DNA of 64,000 bases, taken from assembly GCA_014240065.1 (NCBI GenBank), contig JAAZXR010000009.1, forward strand, positions 27,672 to 91,671, written 5' to 3'. Below the pieces are notes generated by a model. The model did not search any database, had not been told where the DNA came from, and saw only the letters and a program-made list of their open reading frames with translations. How positions within the stretch are numbered: the first letter of the stretch is position 1; every line of letters starts with the position of its first letter. Of the stretch, positions 50,562 through 59,548 are shown in pieces. The translations under genes were made by a program, and so were the position numbers. This DNA comes from Myxococcales bacterium (GTDB lineage Bacteria > Myxococcota_A > Polyangia > Nannocystales > Nannocystaceae).

Positions 50562-52249
50562 ATCCGCGCCATCTCAATGGCCGCGTCGCGCTCCGGCTCG
50601 CTCGTCGCCAGGCGCTCCGCGTGGGTGACGATTCGATGGTGATAAAACAGCAACAGCGGTGGATCCTCCACGATCAGCTCATCCGCCTCCTCACGGATGA
50701 CCGCGCGAGCGTGATACCGCCAGGCGTCGAGCGCTCTTTGTAAGATCGCCTCGGGTGGCGCCTCGCGCACCGACGTGCCCAGCACCGTGCTCCCCTCCGA
50801 CTCGAGCTGAAGGAGCTCCGAGCGACACCGCTCAAGCTGGTCGAGCACCTCCACCCTCGACAGTCGAACCTCTCCGCGGCAACGCATCCTCGCGAACAGG
50901 TCGAGCCCCGCGGTTTGAATTACCAAGGCCCGATAAAACACGTGCGCGACGAGCTGCGTCGCCATCACCACAGTGTTTTTCTTGTACGCCTCGATAATTC
51001 GATCACCGAGCTCGCGCGTGTATGCGGCGTCGCGCTCCGAATCCAGCATCGCCTCTCCGCCAGACCGCACATATTCAGCTGGGTCGATGATCCGGCCATC
51101 CGGCGCGAGCGACTCTCCTTTTCCATTCACGAGGTTCCCAAAGGGATCGATTGGGGTGCCGATCCGCAGCACGCAGCCGGCGTCATGATCCCTCAGCTGG
51201 CCGAAGAACGAGAACCAGCGGTCAATCTGCGAGAACTCGTCATCCTCGATGATGTAGCGGGTCTTTCCTCGCTCTTTGAGAAAATCCTCGATCAGCGTCT
51301 CGGCCTCCAAGACGATCTCGTAGTTGATCGTGATCGGCACAAAGAAGATACGCCGCGCCCGCCCTCGCATCAGCCCGCGCGCATAGGCCTCGGCCGCGGT
51401 CCCTGCGAGGCCGAGCTTTAGACGATTCTCGACGAGCCCCGAGCGCGAGCGCGTCCCGCCGGGGAAAAACAACATGTGATAGCCCCGCTCGAGCAACACG
51501 CACGCGTAGGCCTTGAGCACGCTCTTGTACAAGCTCGCCTTCACCCTTCGGTCGACCCGATACGCCCCGAGGTTGTGCATGAAAAAAGAGACGATGGGGT
51601 TCGAGAACAGGTTCTTGCCGGCGCCGTAGACCGCGGGGGGGAGCCCTCTCCGCGAGAGCTGCTCTCCGACGGCCAGCGAATCGAGATTCGAAGAGTGGGT
51701 GGGAACAAAGACGAGCGTCCCCTTCTTCGCCAGCGCCTGAACCGCGTCGACCTCCCCTTCGCACCTCATCACCAGATCGAGCGCCGCCCGATTTCTCTCT
51801 CGTGAGACGATAGAGCGAGGATGCATCGCCGCCACGACGGTTGGCCGAACGAGCTTAAGCGCGAAGTCGTACACCCGGGCGTCAAAATTACCCGCGACGT
51901 CACGCGACATCCGATCCAACTCTTCGCGCAGTGTCTGCTTGAGCTTCCCCTCATCCATCGACCCCACTCGCCTCATAATGCGGTGCCAACGGGGAAGATG
52001 CACGGCGCTCTCCTCGTCGCGCTGCGCCTCAAGGCGCCGAATTTCGTGGTGGGCGGTCTCATTGAGCGCCAACATCAACGTCTGAGACGAGCCGCCTATT
52101 TCACTCAACACCCGCCCCACGACCTCGGAGATGATCAGATCTCTCTCCGCGTTAAATCCGAAAATCCGAGGGTCGCCTGGCTTGGAGGCGGGCCTTCGAA
52201 ACTGGGGCAGTGCGAGGCGACGTCGAAACAGCAGCCGTGGGTTTGGCAT
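50546..52249 (-). CDS. PlsB-like glycerol-3-phosphate/lysophosphatidate acyltransferase
   Basis: About 567 residues. The acyltransferase block I is H-S-S-N-L-D-S (HX4D), then V-Y-G-A-G-K-N-L-F-S-N-P, and block III M-L-F-F-P-G-G-T-R-S-R-S-G. The E of the usual F-x-E-G is Gly here. It is a cytosolic-face membrane enzyme that acylates glycerol phosphate or a related acceptor; substrate uncertain. The long N- and C-terminal extensions match the GPAT family more than PlsC. The ATG at 52249 is preferred; the GTG at 52255 is two codons earlier. The gene overlaps the GpsA-like gene. Confidence 0.87.
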   Translation of the reverse strand: MPNPRLLFRRRLALPQFRRPASKPGDPRIFGFNAERDLIISEVVGRVLSEIGGSSQTLMLALNETAHHEIRRLEAQRDEESAVHLPRWHRIMRRVGSMDEGKLKQTLREELDRMSRDVAGNFDARVYDFALKLVRPTVVAAMHPRSIVSRERNRAALDLVMRCEGEVDAVQALAKKGTLVFVPTHSSNLDSLAVGEQLSRRGLPPAVYGAGKNLFSNPIVSFFMHNLGAYRVDRRVKASLYKSVLKAYACVLLERGYHMLFFPGGTRSRSGLVENRLKLGLAGTAAEAYARGLMRGRARRIFFVPITINYEIVLEAETLIEDFLKERGKTRYIIEDDEFSQIDRWFSFFGQLRDHDAGCVLRIGTPIDPFGNLVNGKGESLAPDGRIIDPAEYVRSGGEAMLDSERDAAYTRELGDRIIEAYKKNTVVMATQLVAHVFYRALVIQTAGLDLFARMRCRGEVRLSRVEVLDQLERCRSELLQLESEGSTVLGTSVREAPPEAILQRALDAWRYHARAVIREEADELIVEDPPLLLFYHHRIVTHAERLATSEPERDAAIEMARIWRDA

Positions 52250-52357
52250 TCGCACCGCCTAAGGTTGCCGGCTTCACGCGCCACTGGCAAGCGCTCCCTC
52301 TCGTTCGGTCATGGGCGGCCACTTGATCCTGAGTACCACCCTCGCTAACGTCCCTTC

Positions 52358-53629
52358 ATGATGCGCGGGCGTCGCCGGATGATTGAAGATCCCCTCTGGC
52401 TTCGGTCGGACTTAACCGCATCCGACATTCTGGAGGTCGCGTCCGTCGATAGGTCGCGCCACCTCCCCCACGAGCTCGCGCCGCATTTTGGCTGGATTCG
52501 GCGCTTCCGTAATCACAACAGGCTCGCGAAGGCGCGGAGATTCAAGCGCATCAGCGGCGAGGTCCGCGACCTCCTCAACGGCTACGCCTGGCAGCTGGGT
52601 GGCACGGGCTCCGCTGCGGTCACCCGACCGCTAAAGATCGTCTCATGGAATATCGAGCGCGGGCTCCACTTTGAGCTCTTGCGCCGGGTCCTTCACGAAG
52701 ATCCGAGGCTGTCGGACTTCGACCTCCTCTTGCTCAATGAGGTCGACTTAGGAATGGGCAGGTCCAACAACCGGGACGTCGCCCGTGATCTCGCAGGCAG
52801 CCTCGCCTGCGATTTTGTCTTCGCGAACCAGCACATCGTCCTCGCGGAGGGCGACGCCGGAGAGGCGGGACACGGGGTCCCAAACACGGCCGCGCTGCAC
52901 GGCTCCGCGATCCTGAGCCGAATCCCGATCCAACGGTTCGCCGCGGTCGCGCTGCCCGAGTACGTCGACAAGCTGCGCTCCACGGAGACACGCCTCGGTC
53001 GCAAGCGAGCCCTCATCGTGGAGGTTGAAATTGGAGGAGTCCCATGCCTCGTCACCTCCGTGCACCTCGACCCGTTCGCGCCATCGCGCCATCGCGCGGC
53101 TCAGCTGCATCGGATTCAGCGAGGGCTTCGCGCGTTTGGCCCGCGCCCGTGCCTCCTCGGTGGAGACTTCAACACGCTGACCTACGATTTTTCGAGTCCC
53201 GCGAGCCTCGCGGCCAATCTCGTCACGAAGGCGACCTCCGTGGGCGTCGCGGGCACAGTCCAGCACTACATGGTCCCCGAGCTTCGATTCGAGCGCCCGG
53301 TGTTCGACGCGCTGTCCAACATGGAATTTAGCGTCGCGGGATTCAATGATCGCCGCCACGGCACGCTGTTCTTCGATGCGAACGACCCCGCGACGCGCGC
53401 GCGCGCGCGCCGCTACATGCCGGCGCCGGTCTACGATCGCATGTGCCGTCTCACGAGACCATGGAGCGGCCGTGTTCCCATGCGCGCTGACTGGTTTGCA
53501 GGTCGAGACCTGAAGCCTCAACACGCCGCGGTGATCTCGCTGCCGCGCGAGCCCTCCCTCCGAGCCTCTGATCACGATCCGATCTCGGTGGTGATCCAGC
53601 CCCCTACGTGCTCGGCCACCGAAACTTGA
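52358..53629 (+). CDS. Endonuclease/exonuclease/phosphatase (EEP) family hydrolase
   Basis: 423 residues. EEP core motifs: K-I-V-S-W-N-I-E-R-G, L-L-L-N-E-V-D, V-H-L-D-P-F, L-L-G-G-D-F-N-T, and a terminal S-D-H-D-P-I. Members cleave phosphodiesters of nucleic acids, sphingomyelin or inositol phosphates. No signal peptide is obvious, so it is probably cytosolic. An N-terminal region of about 85 residues has no motif. The last 26 bases overlap the convergent methyltransferase gene. Confidence 0.88.
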   Translation: MMRGRRRMIEDPLWLRSDLTASDILEVASVDRSRHLPHELAPHFGWIRRFRNHNRLAKARRFKRISGEVRDLLNGYAWQLGGTGSAAVTRPLKIVSWNIERGLHFELLRRVLHEDPRLSDFDLLLLNEVDLGMGRSNNRDVARDLAGSLACDFVFANQHIVLAEGDAGEAGHGVPNTAALHGSAILSRIPIQRFAAVALPEYVDKLRSTETRLGRKRALIVEVEIGGVPCLVTSVHLDPFAPSRHRAAQLHRIQRGLRAFGPRPCLLGGDFNTLTYDFSSPASLAANLVTKATSVGVAGTVQHYMVPELRFERPVFDALSNMEFSVAGFNDRRHGTLFFDANDPATRARARRYMPAPVYDRMCRLTRPWSGRVPMRADWFAGRDLKPQHAAVISLPREPSLRASDHDPISVVIQPPTCSATET

Positions 53630-54386
53630 GGATGTAGTTCTCTTCGAGAAGATCAACAGACTCCTCGAGCACAAACCCGGCCGCGGTGATCTCCTCGGTC
53701 ACCTGCTCTTGACCGGCGCGGACGTGACGAAGGATCCCAGGGTCGGTCACCCCCTCGATTCGCTTGAAGTCAATCACCCACAAAACGCCATCGGGTCTCA
53801 TCGCGGCGCCGAGGGTCGGCATATAGGCGCCCGGATACTCCACGTGATGGTAGACGTTGCACATGAACGCCACATCCACCCCGGCGTCCGGGGGGAGGCC
53901 AATGTGCTTCGCGCCTGCGAGGTGGAAGACGACGTTGCTCCGCCCGGAGGCCGCGATCTTCCCTCGCACATGCGCGAGGAACTGCGGCGCGATGTCTATG
54001 GCGTAGACGCGACCAGCGGCGCCCACAAGATCCGAGAGCTGGCCGGCGAACAGCCCGGTCCCGGCGCCAACATCCGCCACGACGTCGCCTCCCTCGAGCC
54101 CCAAGAGCGCGACCAACGCCGAGCGTGATTGCACCACCTCGCGACTCTCGCCCTCCAGACGCTCCTCCCAGTCGCCCATGTCCTTCTCCGTCGCCCCGAG
54201 ATAACTCTCGTTGATGCCAGGGCGCACGCTGGTCGAGACGCCGAATGAGCCATCCCCCGGATCCTCCATCGCGGCCGCGCCCTGCGGTGCGCCGGCGCAA
54301 CCATGGACCGTCGCAACAGCGAGCGAAAACACAATCGACGACATCCGCCGAGGACGCGGCGACCGGAGGCTCATAAAGTGACGCAT
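53604..54386 (-). CDS. Exported lipoprotein with class I SAM methyltransferase domain
   Basis: 260 residues. The N-terminus is basic (R-S-P-R-P-R-R) then hydrophobic, with a lipobox-like V-H-G-C near residue 30. A methyltransferase fold follows: V-V-A-D-V-G-A-G-T-G-L-F for SAM, A-I-D-I-A-P, and C-N-V-Y-H-H-V. The domain resembles bacterial class I methyltransferases usually found in the cytosol, so the signal is surprising. In myxobacteria, predicted exported methyltransferases occur but their roles are unknown. The C-terminus overlaps the EEP gene by 26 bp (convergent). An ATG at 54374 is also possible. Confidence 0.82.
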   Translation of the reverse strand: MRHFMSLRSPRPRRMSSIVFSLAVATVHGCAGAPQGAAAMEDPGDGSFGVSTSVRPGINESYLGATEKDMGDWEERLEGESREVVQSRSALVALLGLEGGDVVADVGAGTGLFAGQLSDLVGAAGRVYAIDIAPQFLAHVRGKIAASGRSNVVFHLAGAKHIGLPPDAGVDVAFMCNVYHHVEYPGAYMPTLGAAMRPDGVLWVIDFKRIEGVTDPGILRHVRAGQEQVTEEITAAGFVLEESVDLLEENYILKFRWPST

Positions 54387-54427
54387 GCACCGTTGATTAT
54401 CGACGCTTTTGTCACGACACTAAAGGC

Positions 54428-54994
54428 ATGCAGATGCGACGATGGCAGCGCTCAGGGTGGCGATTCGGGACGGCCACGCTCCTTTCCGGGTCACTCATGG
54501 GATGCGACGCCACATCACCTCCCCCGGACCCAGATCCTTTAAAGACACCGCCGCAGACCGTCGATGGAGGCAACAGCGCGGAGCGAACCGCGGCCCACTC
54601 GCCCCCCGCTGCGGTCGAACCCGCGCCGAAAACCGAGCCCCAAGCCCCGGAGATCGTCGGCGCCGTCTTCGACGCTCGAAGCGGACTGTACGTTCAACGA
54701 TGTGGAGACGAGCATCCTTGCCCCGCCCAACTTCAGCAGGCAGCGGCGGCGACATGCGCGGCGAGTACGCTCGGAACGACGACCGGCTGGAGGCTCCCCA
54801 CCAAAGACGAGTTTCTGCGACTTAAGGGTCTCAAGGACCTCAAGGGTGCTCGCGGATACCACTGGACCTCCACCGCCTATGCCGAGGACGCGGCCCAATT
54901 TTGGATCGTCGCACGAGACGAGAGTCCCTCCACGACGATTCCGGGGACCCGAAAACCATTCACGGCTCGCTGCGTTCGCGCGAACGATTCCTGA
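54428..54994 (+). CDS. DUF1566-like lipoprotein
   Basis: 188 residues. Lipobox S-L-M-G-C near residue 26, then a Pro-rich linker of about 50 residues. A domain with two Cys and G-W-R-L-P-T-K-D-E-F plus W-T-S-T-A-Y resembles DUF1566 (formylglycine-generating-like / FGE-sulfatase-modifier fold). Some relatives are surface adhesion proteins. No enzyme residues are clear. It starts 41 bp from the divergent methyltransferase gene. Confidence 0.72.
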   Translation: MQMRRWQRSGWRFGTATLLSGSLMGCDATSPPPDPDPLKTPPQTVDGGNSAERTAAHSPPAAVEPAPKTEPQAPEIVGAVFDARSGLYVQRCGDEHPCPAQLQQAAAATCAASTLGTTTGWRLPTKDEFLRLKGLKDLKGARGYHWTSTAYAEDAAQFWIVARDESPSTTIPGTRKPFTARCVRANDS

Positions 54995-55032
54995 GCCGCG
55001 GAACGGCGACGATGGACGCGCGGTGACAGCGT

Positions 55033-55650
55033 CTATCCAACCCGATAGTTGTGTGCCAGCCGCACGTATTTGCCGGCGAGCTTGCGGTGGAATCCTTCAT
55101 CCTCTGCCGTCAGCTTCTTGACCACCTTTCCGGGGACGCCGAGGACGAGGCTGCGCTTTGGGATCACTGTACCGGCGGTCACGAGCGCTCCAGAACCGAT
55201 CACGCTCCCCTCCCCGATCGACACGCCATCAAGAATTGTCGACTGAATTCCGACGAGGCAGCCCGCGCCAATCGTACACCCATGAAGTACCGCCCGGTGA
55301 CCCACGACCACATCCTCATCGATGAGGACCGGGTCTCGATCTCCAAGATGAACGACCACCCCATCTTGCAGATTGCTGCGCCGCCGAACCTCGATGCGGT
55401 TGACGTCGCCCCTCAACACCGTCGAATACCAGACGCTCACTTCAGCTCCCAGCGACACGTCCCCGATCACAGACGCGCCCTCCGCGATGAAGACGGAGGC
55501 CTCTACACGAGGGATCGCGTCGAGGTAGCGTCGGAAAATTGCGCCCGGATGTGCCCGCCTCAGCGCGTTCAGTCGTTCTTCGAGCGCCGCGTGATCCTCC
55601 GGTGGCCCGTCCGCTGGGGTGACTGAATCTACAATTGTTCGTACGGCCAC
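55033..55650 (-). CDS. Gamma-carbonic anhydrase family protein
   Basis: 205 residues from GTG. Left-handed beta-helix with G-D-V-S-L-G-A-E-V-S-V-W-Y, V-V-H-L-G-D, G-H-R-A-V-L-H-G-C-T-I-G and I-I-G-S-G-A-L-like steps. The three metal-binding His of gamma-CA are present in the expected spacing. Zinc or iron hydrates CO2; many family members have acyltransferase-like relatives, so activity is not certain. The N-terminal 35 residues are an unusual extension; a later start is possible. Confidence 0.88.
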   Translation of the reverse strand: MAVRTIVDSVTPADGPPEDHAALEERLNALRRAHPGAIFRRYLDAIPRVEASVFIAEGASVIGDVSLGAEVSVWYSTVLRGDVNRIEVRRRSNLQDGVVVHLGDRDPVLIDEDVVVGHRAVLHGCTIGAGCLVGIQSTILDGVSIGEGSVIGSGALVTAGTVIPKRSLVLGVPGKVVKKLTAEDEGFHRKLAGKYVRLAHNYRVG

Positions 55651-55715
55651 CTCGCCAGTATCGCAGTGTCCGCGCCGACTTGCACAACTATCGCCTCACC
55701 GGGTAGATCTGGACC

Positions 55716-56669
55716 GTGGCCAAGCAGAAAAAGACGCGAGCATCTTCTTCGAAGACGAAGAAAACCCGAGGCAGCAAGCCCTCTCCCAAAAAGAAGGCTC
55801 CCAAAAAGAAGGCTCCCAAAAAGAAGGCTCCCAAAAAGAAGGCCGCCAAAAAGAAGGTCGCCAAAAAGAAGGTCGCCAAAAAGAAGGTCGCCAAAAAGAA
55901 GGTCGCGAAAAAGAAGGTCGCCAAAAAGAAGGTCGCGAAAAAGAAGGTCGCGAAAAAGAAGGTCGCCAAAAAGAAGGCCGCCAAAAAGAAGGTCGCGAAA
56001 AAGAAGGTCGCGAAAAAGAAGGCCGCCAAAAAGAAGGTCGCCAAAAAGAAGGCTCCCAAAAAGAAGGTCGCCAAAAAGAAGGCTCCCAAAAAGAAGACCA
56101 CGAAGACCTCCGCGAGCGCCGCAACATCGAAGCTCAGGGCTGGCGGCGCCCGGATCGCATCGCGTGCCAGGTCTGTCCTCAAGAAGTCCTCTGGGACCGC
56201 CTCCTCGACGCTCACCTCGTTGGAGGTGCGGTTGGGGGAGGCGCTCAACGCCTCTGCTCAGATCGAGCGCGAGCTCGCGGCTTCATTGAAAGGTCAGGTC
56301 GCGCGGCTCAAGGGCCATCACGAGGTGCAGCGACTCTTCAACCTCCTCGACGAAGCGCCCGATCCGCACAAGCTTCGTACGGCCATCATCGAGAAGCTCG
56401 AGGAGCTGCCGGTGCCCAAATTTGTAGATGGCCTGCTCGCGGCGCTCCCCACGTTGGCGAGGAAAAAGAGCCCGTGGATCTACGTCGCCATGATTCGGCA
56501 GGTGAACCTCGCGAAGGAGCATGCAGACGTATGGGAGGCGTTCTCGTCGTCCTTGCGAGGTGCAGGACAGTCGTCGATTCGCTCCTTGAATGGCGCGATG
56601 CGCCCGTTCCTCGCGCTGGCTCCTGCCCCCGTCGAGAAACGCCTGAACGAGTTCATGGCGAACGTGTGA
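55716..56669 (+). CDS. Histone H1-like lysine-repeat protein with C-terminal helical domain
   Basis: 317 residues from GTG. Residues 25 to about 129 are 21 tandem KKK-x-x pentapeptides ([15 protein letters not shown]). They resemble the lysine-rich tails of bacterial histone-H1-like proteins, likely to bind DNA without sequence preference. After it comes a helical C-terminal domain of about 150 residues ([27 protein letters not shown]) that I do not recognise. Reading frame is set by the GTG and by the protein-like C-terminus, since the repeat is open in nearly every frame. Divergent from the carbonic anhydrase gene (65 bp). Confidence 0.78.
   Translation: MAKQKKTRASSSKTKKTRGSKPSPKKKAPKKKAPKKKAPKKKAAKKKVAKKKVAKKKVAKKKVAKKKVAKKKVAKKKVAKKKVAKKKAAKKKVAKKKVAKKKAAKKKVAKKKAPKKKVAKKKAPKKKTTKTSASAATSKLRAGGARIASRARSVLKKSSGTASSTLTSLEVRLGEALNASAQIERELAASLKGQVARLKGHHEVQRLFNLLDEAPDPHKLRTAIIEKLEELPVPKFVDGLLAALPTLARKKSPWIYVAMIRQVNLAKEHADVWEAFSSSLRGAGQSSIRSLNGAMRPFLALAPAPVEKRLNEFMANV
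55788..56102. repeat. 15-bp tandem repeat, 21 copies (KKKxx)
   Basis: Units of aaaaagaagg plus five bases, 21 copies without interruption. Unit length is a multiple of three, so copy changes keep frame. Third-codon and last-two-codon differences show it is an old array. Confidence 0.95.
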
Positions 56670-56715
56670 CGGCTCCACCAATGATGGGCGGACCGGAGAC
56701 GCCCTCGCGCCGCGG

Positions 56716-58578
56716 CTAGAACTGCCCGGCGACCTTGAAGTACGCGATCGACGAGCCGGTCGCAGACTGGCCAAACTTCGTGCGGTCCTTGCCGACGAAC
56801 GCGAAGCCCCCAAGCTCGAGGGTGACGAAGCCCCACGGCGGCACCATGATCAAGCTGGGGGCGATCACGGTCGACGCGGTGTCTTCTTTGTCTTTTGGGA
56901 AGTCGATCACCGCGAAGGTTCGAACGACGAGGTGCCTCCCAAAGAACACGAGCTCGTTACCCGCGACCAAGTAATTCCCGATATTGCCAGCGCCGAACTC
57001 GTCGATGAAGCCTCGCAGGTACTGGCCTTGGAGGTATACATGTTTGCCGATGGTGTAATCCATCCCCACGGTCGCCTTCACGTAGGGCGTCGCTTTCCCG
57101 TTCTTCGCCCCGACGACCGGACCATCGATCTCCCAGATCGGATCGGCCACCCCGTCGAAGGTCACGTCGATGGCGGTGGGGAGCTCCGTCAGGAGGCGGT
57201 AATCATCTCCCGGGATGAACAGCCCGGCCTCGCCCCACAGCCCCGCGTTCCCAAGAAAAGAGAGCTGCGTGGCGAAGTCGAGCCCGACCACCTGCATCTT
57301 CGGGTAGATGAGGGTCACGTCCGAGCGATACCAGTAGCGCTCTTCTGGCGGCAATTGCGTCAGGTCGTCGGACAACGGGGCGATGCTCGTCGACTCAACA
57401 TTGACCGGGAGCGGGATGTCATGGAAGCCCCGGTAGTAGGAGGCCGAGAGATCGACGGGCCCGAGCTTCGAGCCCAGCTTGAAGGCGACCTGCGAGTTCT
57501 TGAAGCGATTCTCCGGCAGCTCAAGGTCCGCGGAGATGTCAGGGTTGTACTTTGGGTTCGCGTCGATATAGCCCTGAAGAAACTTGATGGCGTCGAGGTC
57601 CTCGTCGTTGACGTAGGGTGGCATGGTCTTCGGATCGAGCAACGCCGTCGCCGCCGACGGAGGCAAGAGCGCCGGGGTGAAGAACGGAACGTACACAAGC
57701 TGCGCCCAGAACTTGTCCGACGACGGGAGCGTGTAGTCGATGACCGCCATCTGATTCGCGATCGGCTCCGTGAAGAGCGGTCGGTCCTCGAGGTCGTCCG
57801 CGTTGATATTGTTGGTGGGATTAAACTTGTCGGCGGTACCCCACACGACGATCTGGCGCCCGAGTTTGATGTCGAGCCCAGGCAAGAGGTCATGCATCGC
57901 CACGTAGGCCGCGTCGCTCTCCACGTGAAAACGACTCATGAGGCGTCGATCCGTGAGCTCGTTAAGATCCTGTTGCTCGGGGAAGTACAAAAACACGGGC
58001 TCTAGATCGCCGACGATCTGAATGTGCTCGTTGGGCGTGTAGCTGAACAACATCTCGATGCGCGTCTCATGACGACTAAAATCGCCGTACGCCGCCTTGT
58101 CGCCGGTCCATCGCTCTCCGTCGATGTACCTGTCGATGTCCATATAGGTGCTGGACACAACGCGAACGGACGCGTCGAACGCGTCCCACTTCGACGCGGA
58201 TTCCTCGACGGCTACCTCGGCGTCTGTGAGCTCCTCAAGCTCGACCTCCGCGGAGTCACCGAACACGTCCGAGAGGTCCAGCTCGCCTTCCGAGGGCGCG
58301 GGATCATTCGGCATCGGCTCCGACGCGGCGGCGCCCTCGTCAAGGTCTGCGAACGGGTCCGCGCCCAAATCGTCTGGCGCGGGGCTCAGTGGAGACAACT
58401 CGACGGGGGCGATGTCGTCGCTGCGCGCGGCCGGTCCATCGAGCGGAGCGTCCTCGGCTCCGACCGAGGGGTCCACCGGCGCGGGGGCTGGCTCACTCTG
58501 CGTCTCGTCGTCGCTCGCGGGAGCGACGGCGGCTGACGTGAACGCGATGATGAGAGAGGCGGATGTAGTGAGCACCAC
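56716..58578 (-). CDS. DUF1302-like outer-membrane protein
   Basis: 620 residues from GTG. Signal peptide, then an acidic Pro/Asp/Glu-rich linker to about residue 130, then a beta-rich barrel region. DUF1302-like segments are A-Y-V-A-M-H-D, L-G-R-Q-I-V-V-W-G-T-A-D-K-F-N-P-T-N-N-I-N, and D-R-P-L-F. It ends in an aromatic residue (G-Q-F), fitting an outer-membrane protein. It lies 9 bp after the LolA-like gene. Together with it and the RND gene it forms a three-component set like those in hopanoid and hydrophobic-lipid transport loci. Confidence 0.83.
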   Translation of the reverse strand: MVLTTSASLIIAFTSAAVAPASDDETQSEPAPAPVDPSVGAEDAPLDGPAARSDDIAPVELSPLSPAPDDLGADPFADLDEGAAASEPMPNDPAPSEGELDLSDVFGDSAEVELEELTDAEVAVEESASKWDAFDASVRVVSSTYMDIDRYIDGERWTGDKAAYGDFSRHETRIEMLFSYTPNEHIQIVGDLEPVFLYFPEQQDLNELTDRRLMSRFHVESDAAYVAMHDLLPGLDIKLGRQIVVWGTADKFNPTNNINADDLEDRPLFTEPIANQMAVIDYTLPSSDKFWAQLVYVPFFTPALLPPSAATALLDPKTMPPYVNDEDLDAIKFLQGYIDANPKYNPDISADLELPENRFKNSQVAFKLGSKLGPVDLSASYYRGFHDIPLPVNVESTSIAPLSDDLTQLPPEERYWYRSDVTLIYPKMQVVGLDFATQLSFLGNAGLWGEAGLFIPGDDYRLLTELPTAIDVTFDGVADPIWEIDGPVVGAKNGKATPYVKATVGMDYTIGKHVYLQGQYLRGFIDEFGAGNIGNYLVAGNELVFFGRHLVVRTFAVIDFPKDKEDTASTVIAPSLIMVPPWGFVTLELGGFAFVGKDRTKFGQSATGSSIAYFKVAGQF

Positions 58579-58587
58579 CTCGCGAGT

Positions 58588-59349
58588 CTACCCCCGCAGC
58601 AACGTGCGGCGTGAGAAAAGGTCATCGGTGATGCCCTGGTTCACCTGCACTTTGGACAGCTCGATCACGGTCTTATTCCCGCTCTTGGTGTCCTCCATTG
58701 TAATCCGCGTGGGCAGCGGCAGGCCCGACACCTTCTTCCAGGCCTCGCGTCGTTGAACGCGGGTGAGATTTCCCGAGCCGTCGAAATAGCGGATCAGTGT
58801 GATCGCCTTCACCTTGGAATCAATCACCACCTCAAGCTTCGAAAAGCTCGTCTTCGCGCTACTTTTTGGCGTCAGGGTCATCGTGGTCTTGCTGCCTTCT
58901 TTTCCCGAAACCGCGGCATTAAAGGCGGGTGACAGCTTCGCCAAGACCATGTCCTCGGCGGTGAAGTGACTCCCGAAAAAGCCTTGATTTTGGGCGTGAG
59001 CGGCGATCCTTCGGACTTTTTTGAACTCTGTATTGTACATCCAGAGCTCGTCGGCGCCGTTCATCAGGACCTTCATCCCCGCGACGTCACCTGGACTCTT
59101 GAACACGATGTACTGCTTTTCGAGGCCCTTCATCGTCATCTCGAACACCAGGGTCTTCTTCACCGCGCCGCCGCGGTGAATCTTCATGGTGGCGACGTAG
59201 GCTTGGTCTGCGAAGCGCTCCGCGTCCTTATCAATGCGCGCCAAAATCGCGTCCCCCTTGGCGTCTGCAGCCGCTGGCGCGGGCGTCAGCCCAACGGTCA
59301 ACACGGGCGCGGAGAGCAAGGCGATGGAGAAAAGTAGTGACTTCTTCAT
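58588..59349 (-). CDS. LolA-like outer-membrane lipoprotein-sorting protein
   Basis: About 253 residues. Signal peptide (K-K-S-L-L-F-S-I-A-L-L-S-A to A-A-A-D-A). The mature domain is a LolA-like half-barrel: G-D-V-A-G-M-K-V-L, D-E-L-W-M-Y-N, F-F-G-S-H-F-T-A-E-D-M, and R-E-A-W-K-K-V-S-G-L-P-L-P. Annotated relatives are called outer-membrane lipoprotein-sorting proteins but most act beside RND exporters. ATG 59349 is preferred because the signal peptide starts there. Probably carries hydrophobic cargo between the RND and the outer-membrane protein. Confidence 0.86.
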   Translation of the reverse strand: MKKSLLFSIALLSAPVLTVGLTPAPAAADAKGDAILARIDKDAERFADQAYVATMKIHRGGAVKKTLVFEMTMKGLEKQYIVFKSPGDVAGMKVLMNGADELWMYNTEFKKVRRIAAHAQNQGFFGSHFTAEDMVLAKLSPAFNAAVSGKEGSKTTMTLTPKSSAKTSFSKLEVVIDSKVKAITLIRYFDGSGNLTRVQRREAWKKVSGLPLPTRITMEDTKSGNKTVIELSKVQVNQGITDDLFSRRTLLRG

Positions 59350-59548
59350 GGGGACTATCTCGAAAAGATTCGCTGGGTTCGGCTCGAACGCCGACAAGAT
59401 ACGGCTCAGGCCATTCGACGCCGCGAGCGCCACATTATTTCATGAAAACGGAGCGCTGACTTGAGCGCTCGTGGTCGGCGCCCGCCGAGTGATGCAGATC
59501 ACAGCAGCAATTCGCCGTCGATCGGACCGCTCGACGCCCCTCCCCAGA

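Noticed and set aside
53392..53411. Alternating GC run as a Z-DNA or regulatory signal
   Set aside because: It lies within the EEP coding sequence and encodes Ala-Arg codons (another run is in gspJ at 29039-29056). Such runs are expected by chance in very GC-rich coding DNA.
55619..56719. Plus-strand frame of 366 codons over the KKK repeat, and a minus-strand frame at 55688-56248
   Set aside because: The 15-bp repeat is open in several frames. Only the frame from GTG 55716 continues into a plausible helical domain with normal codon use.
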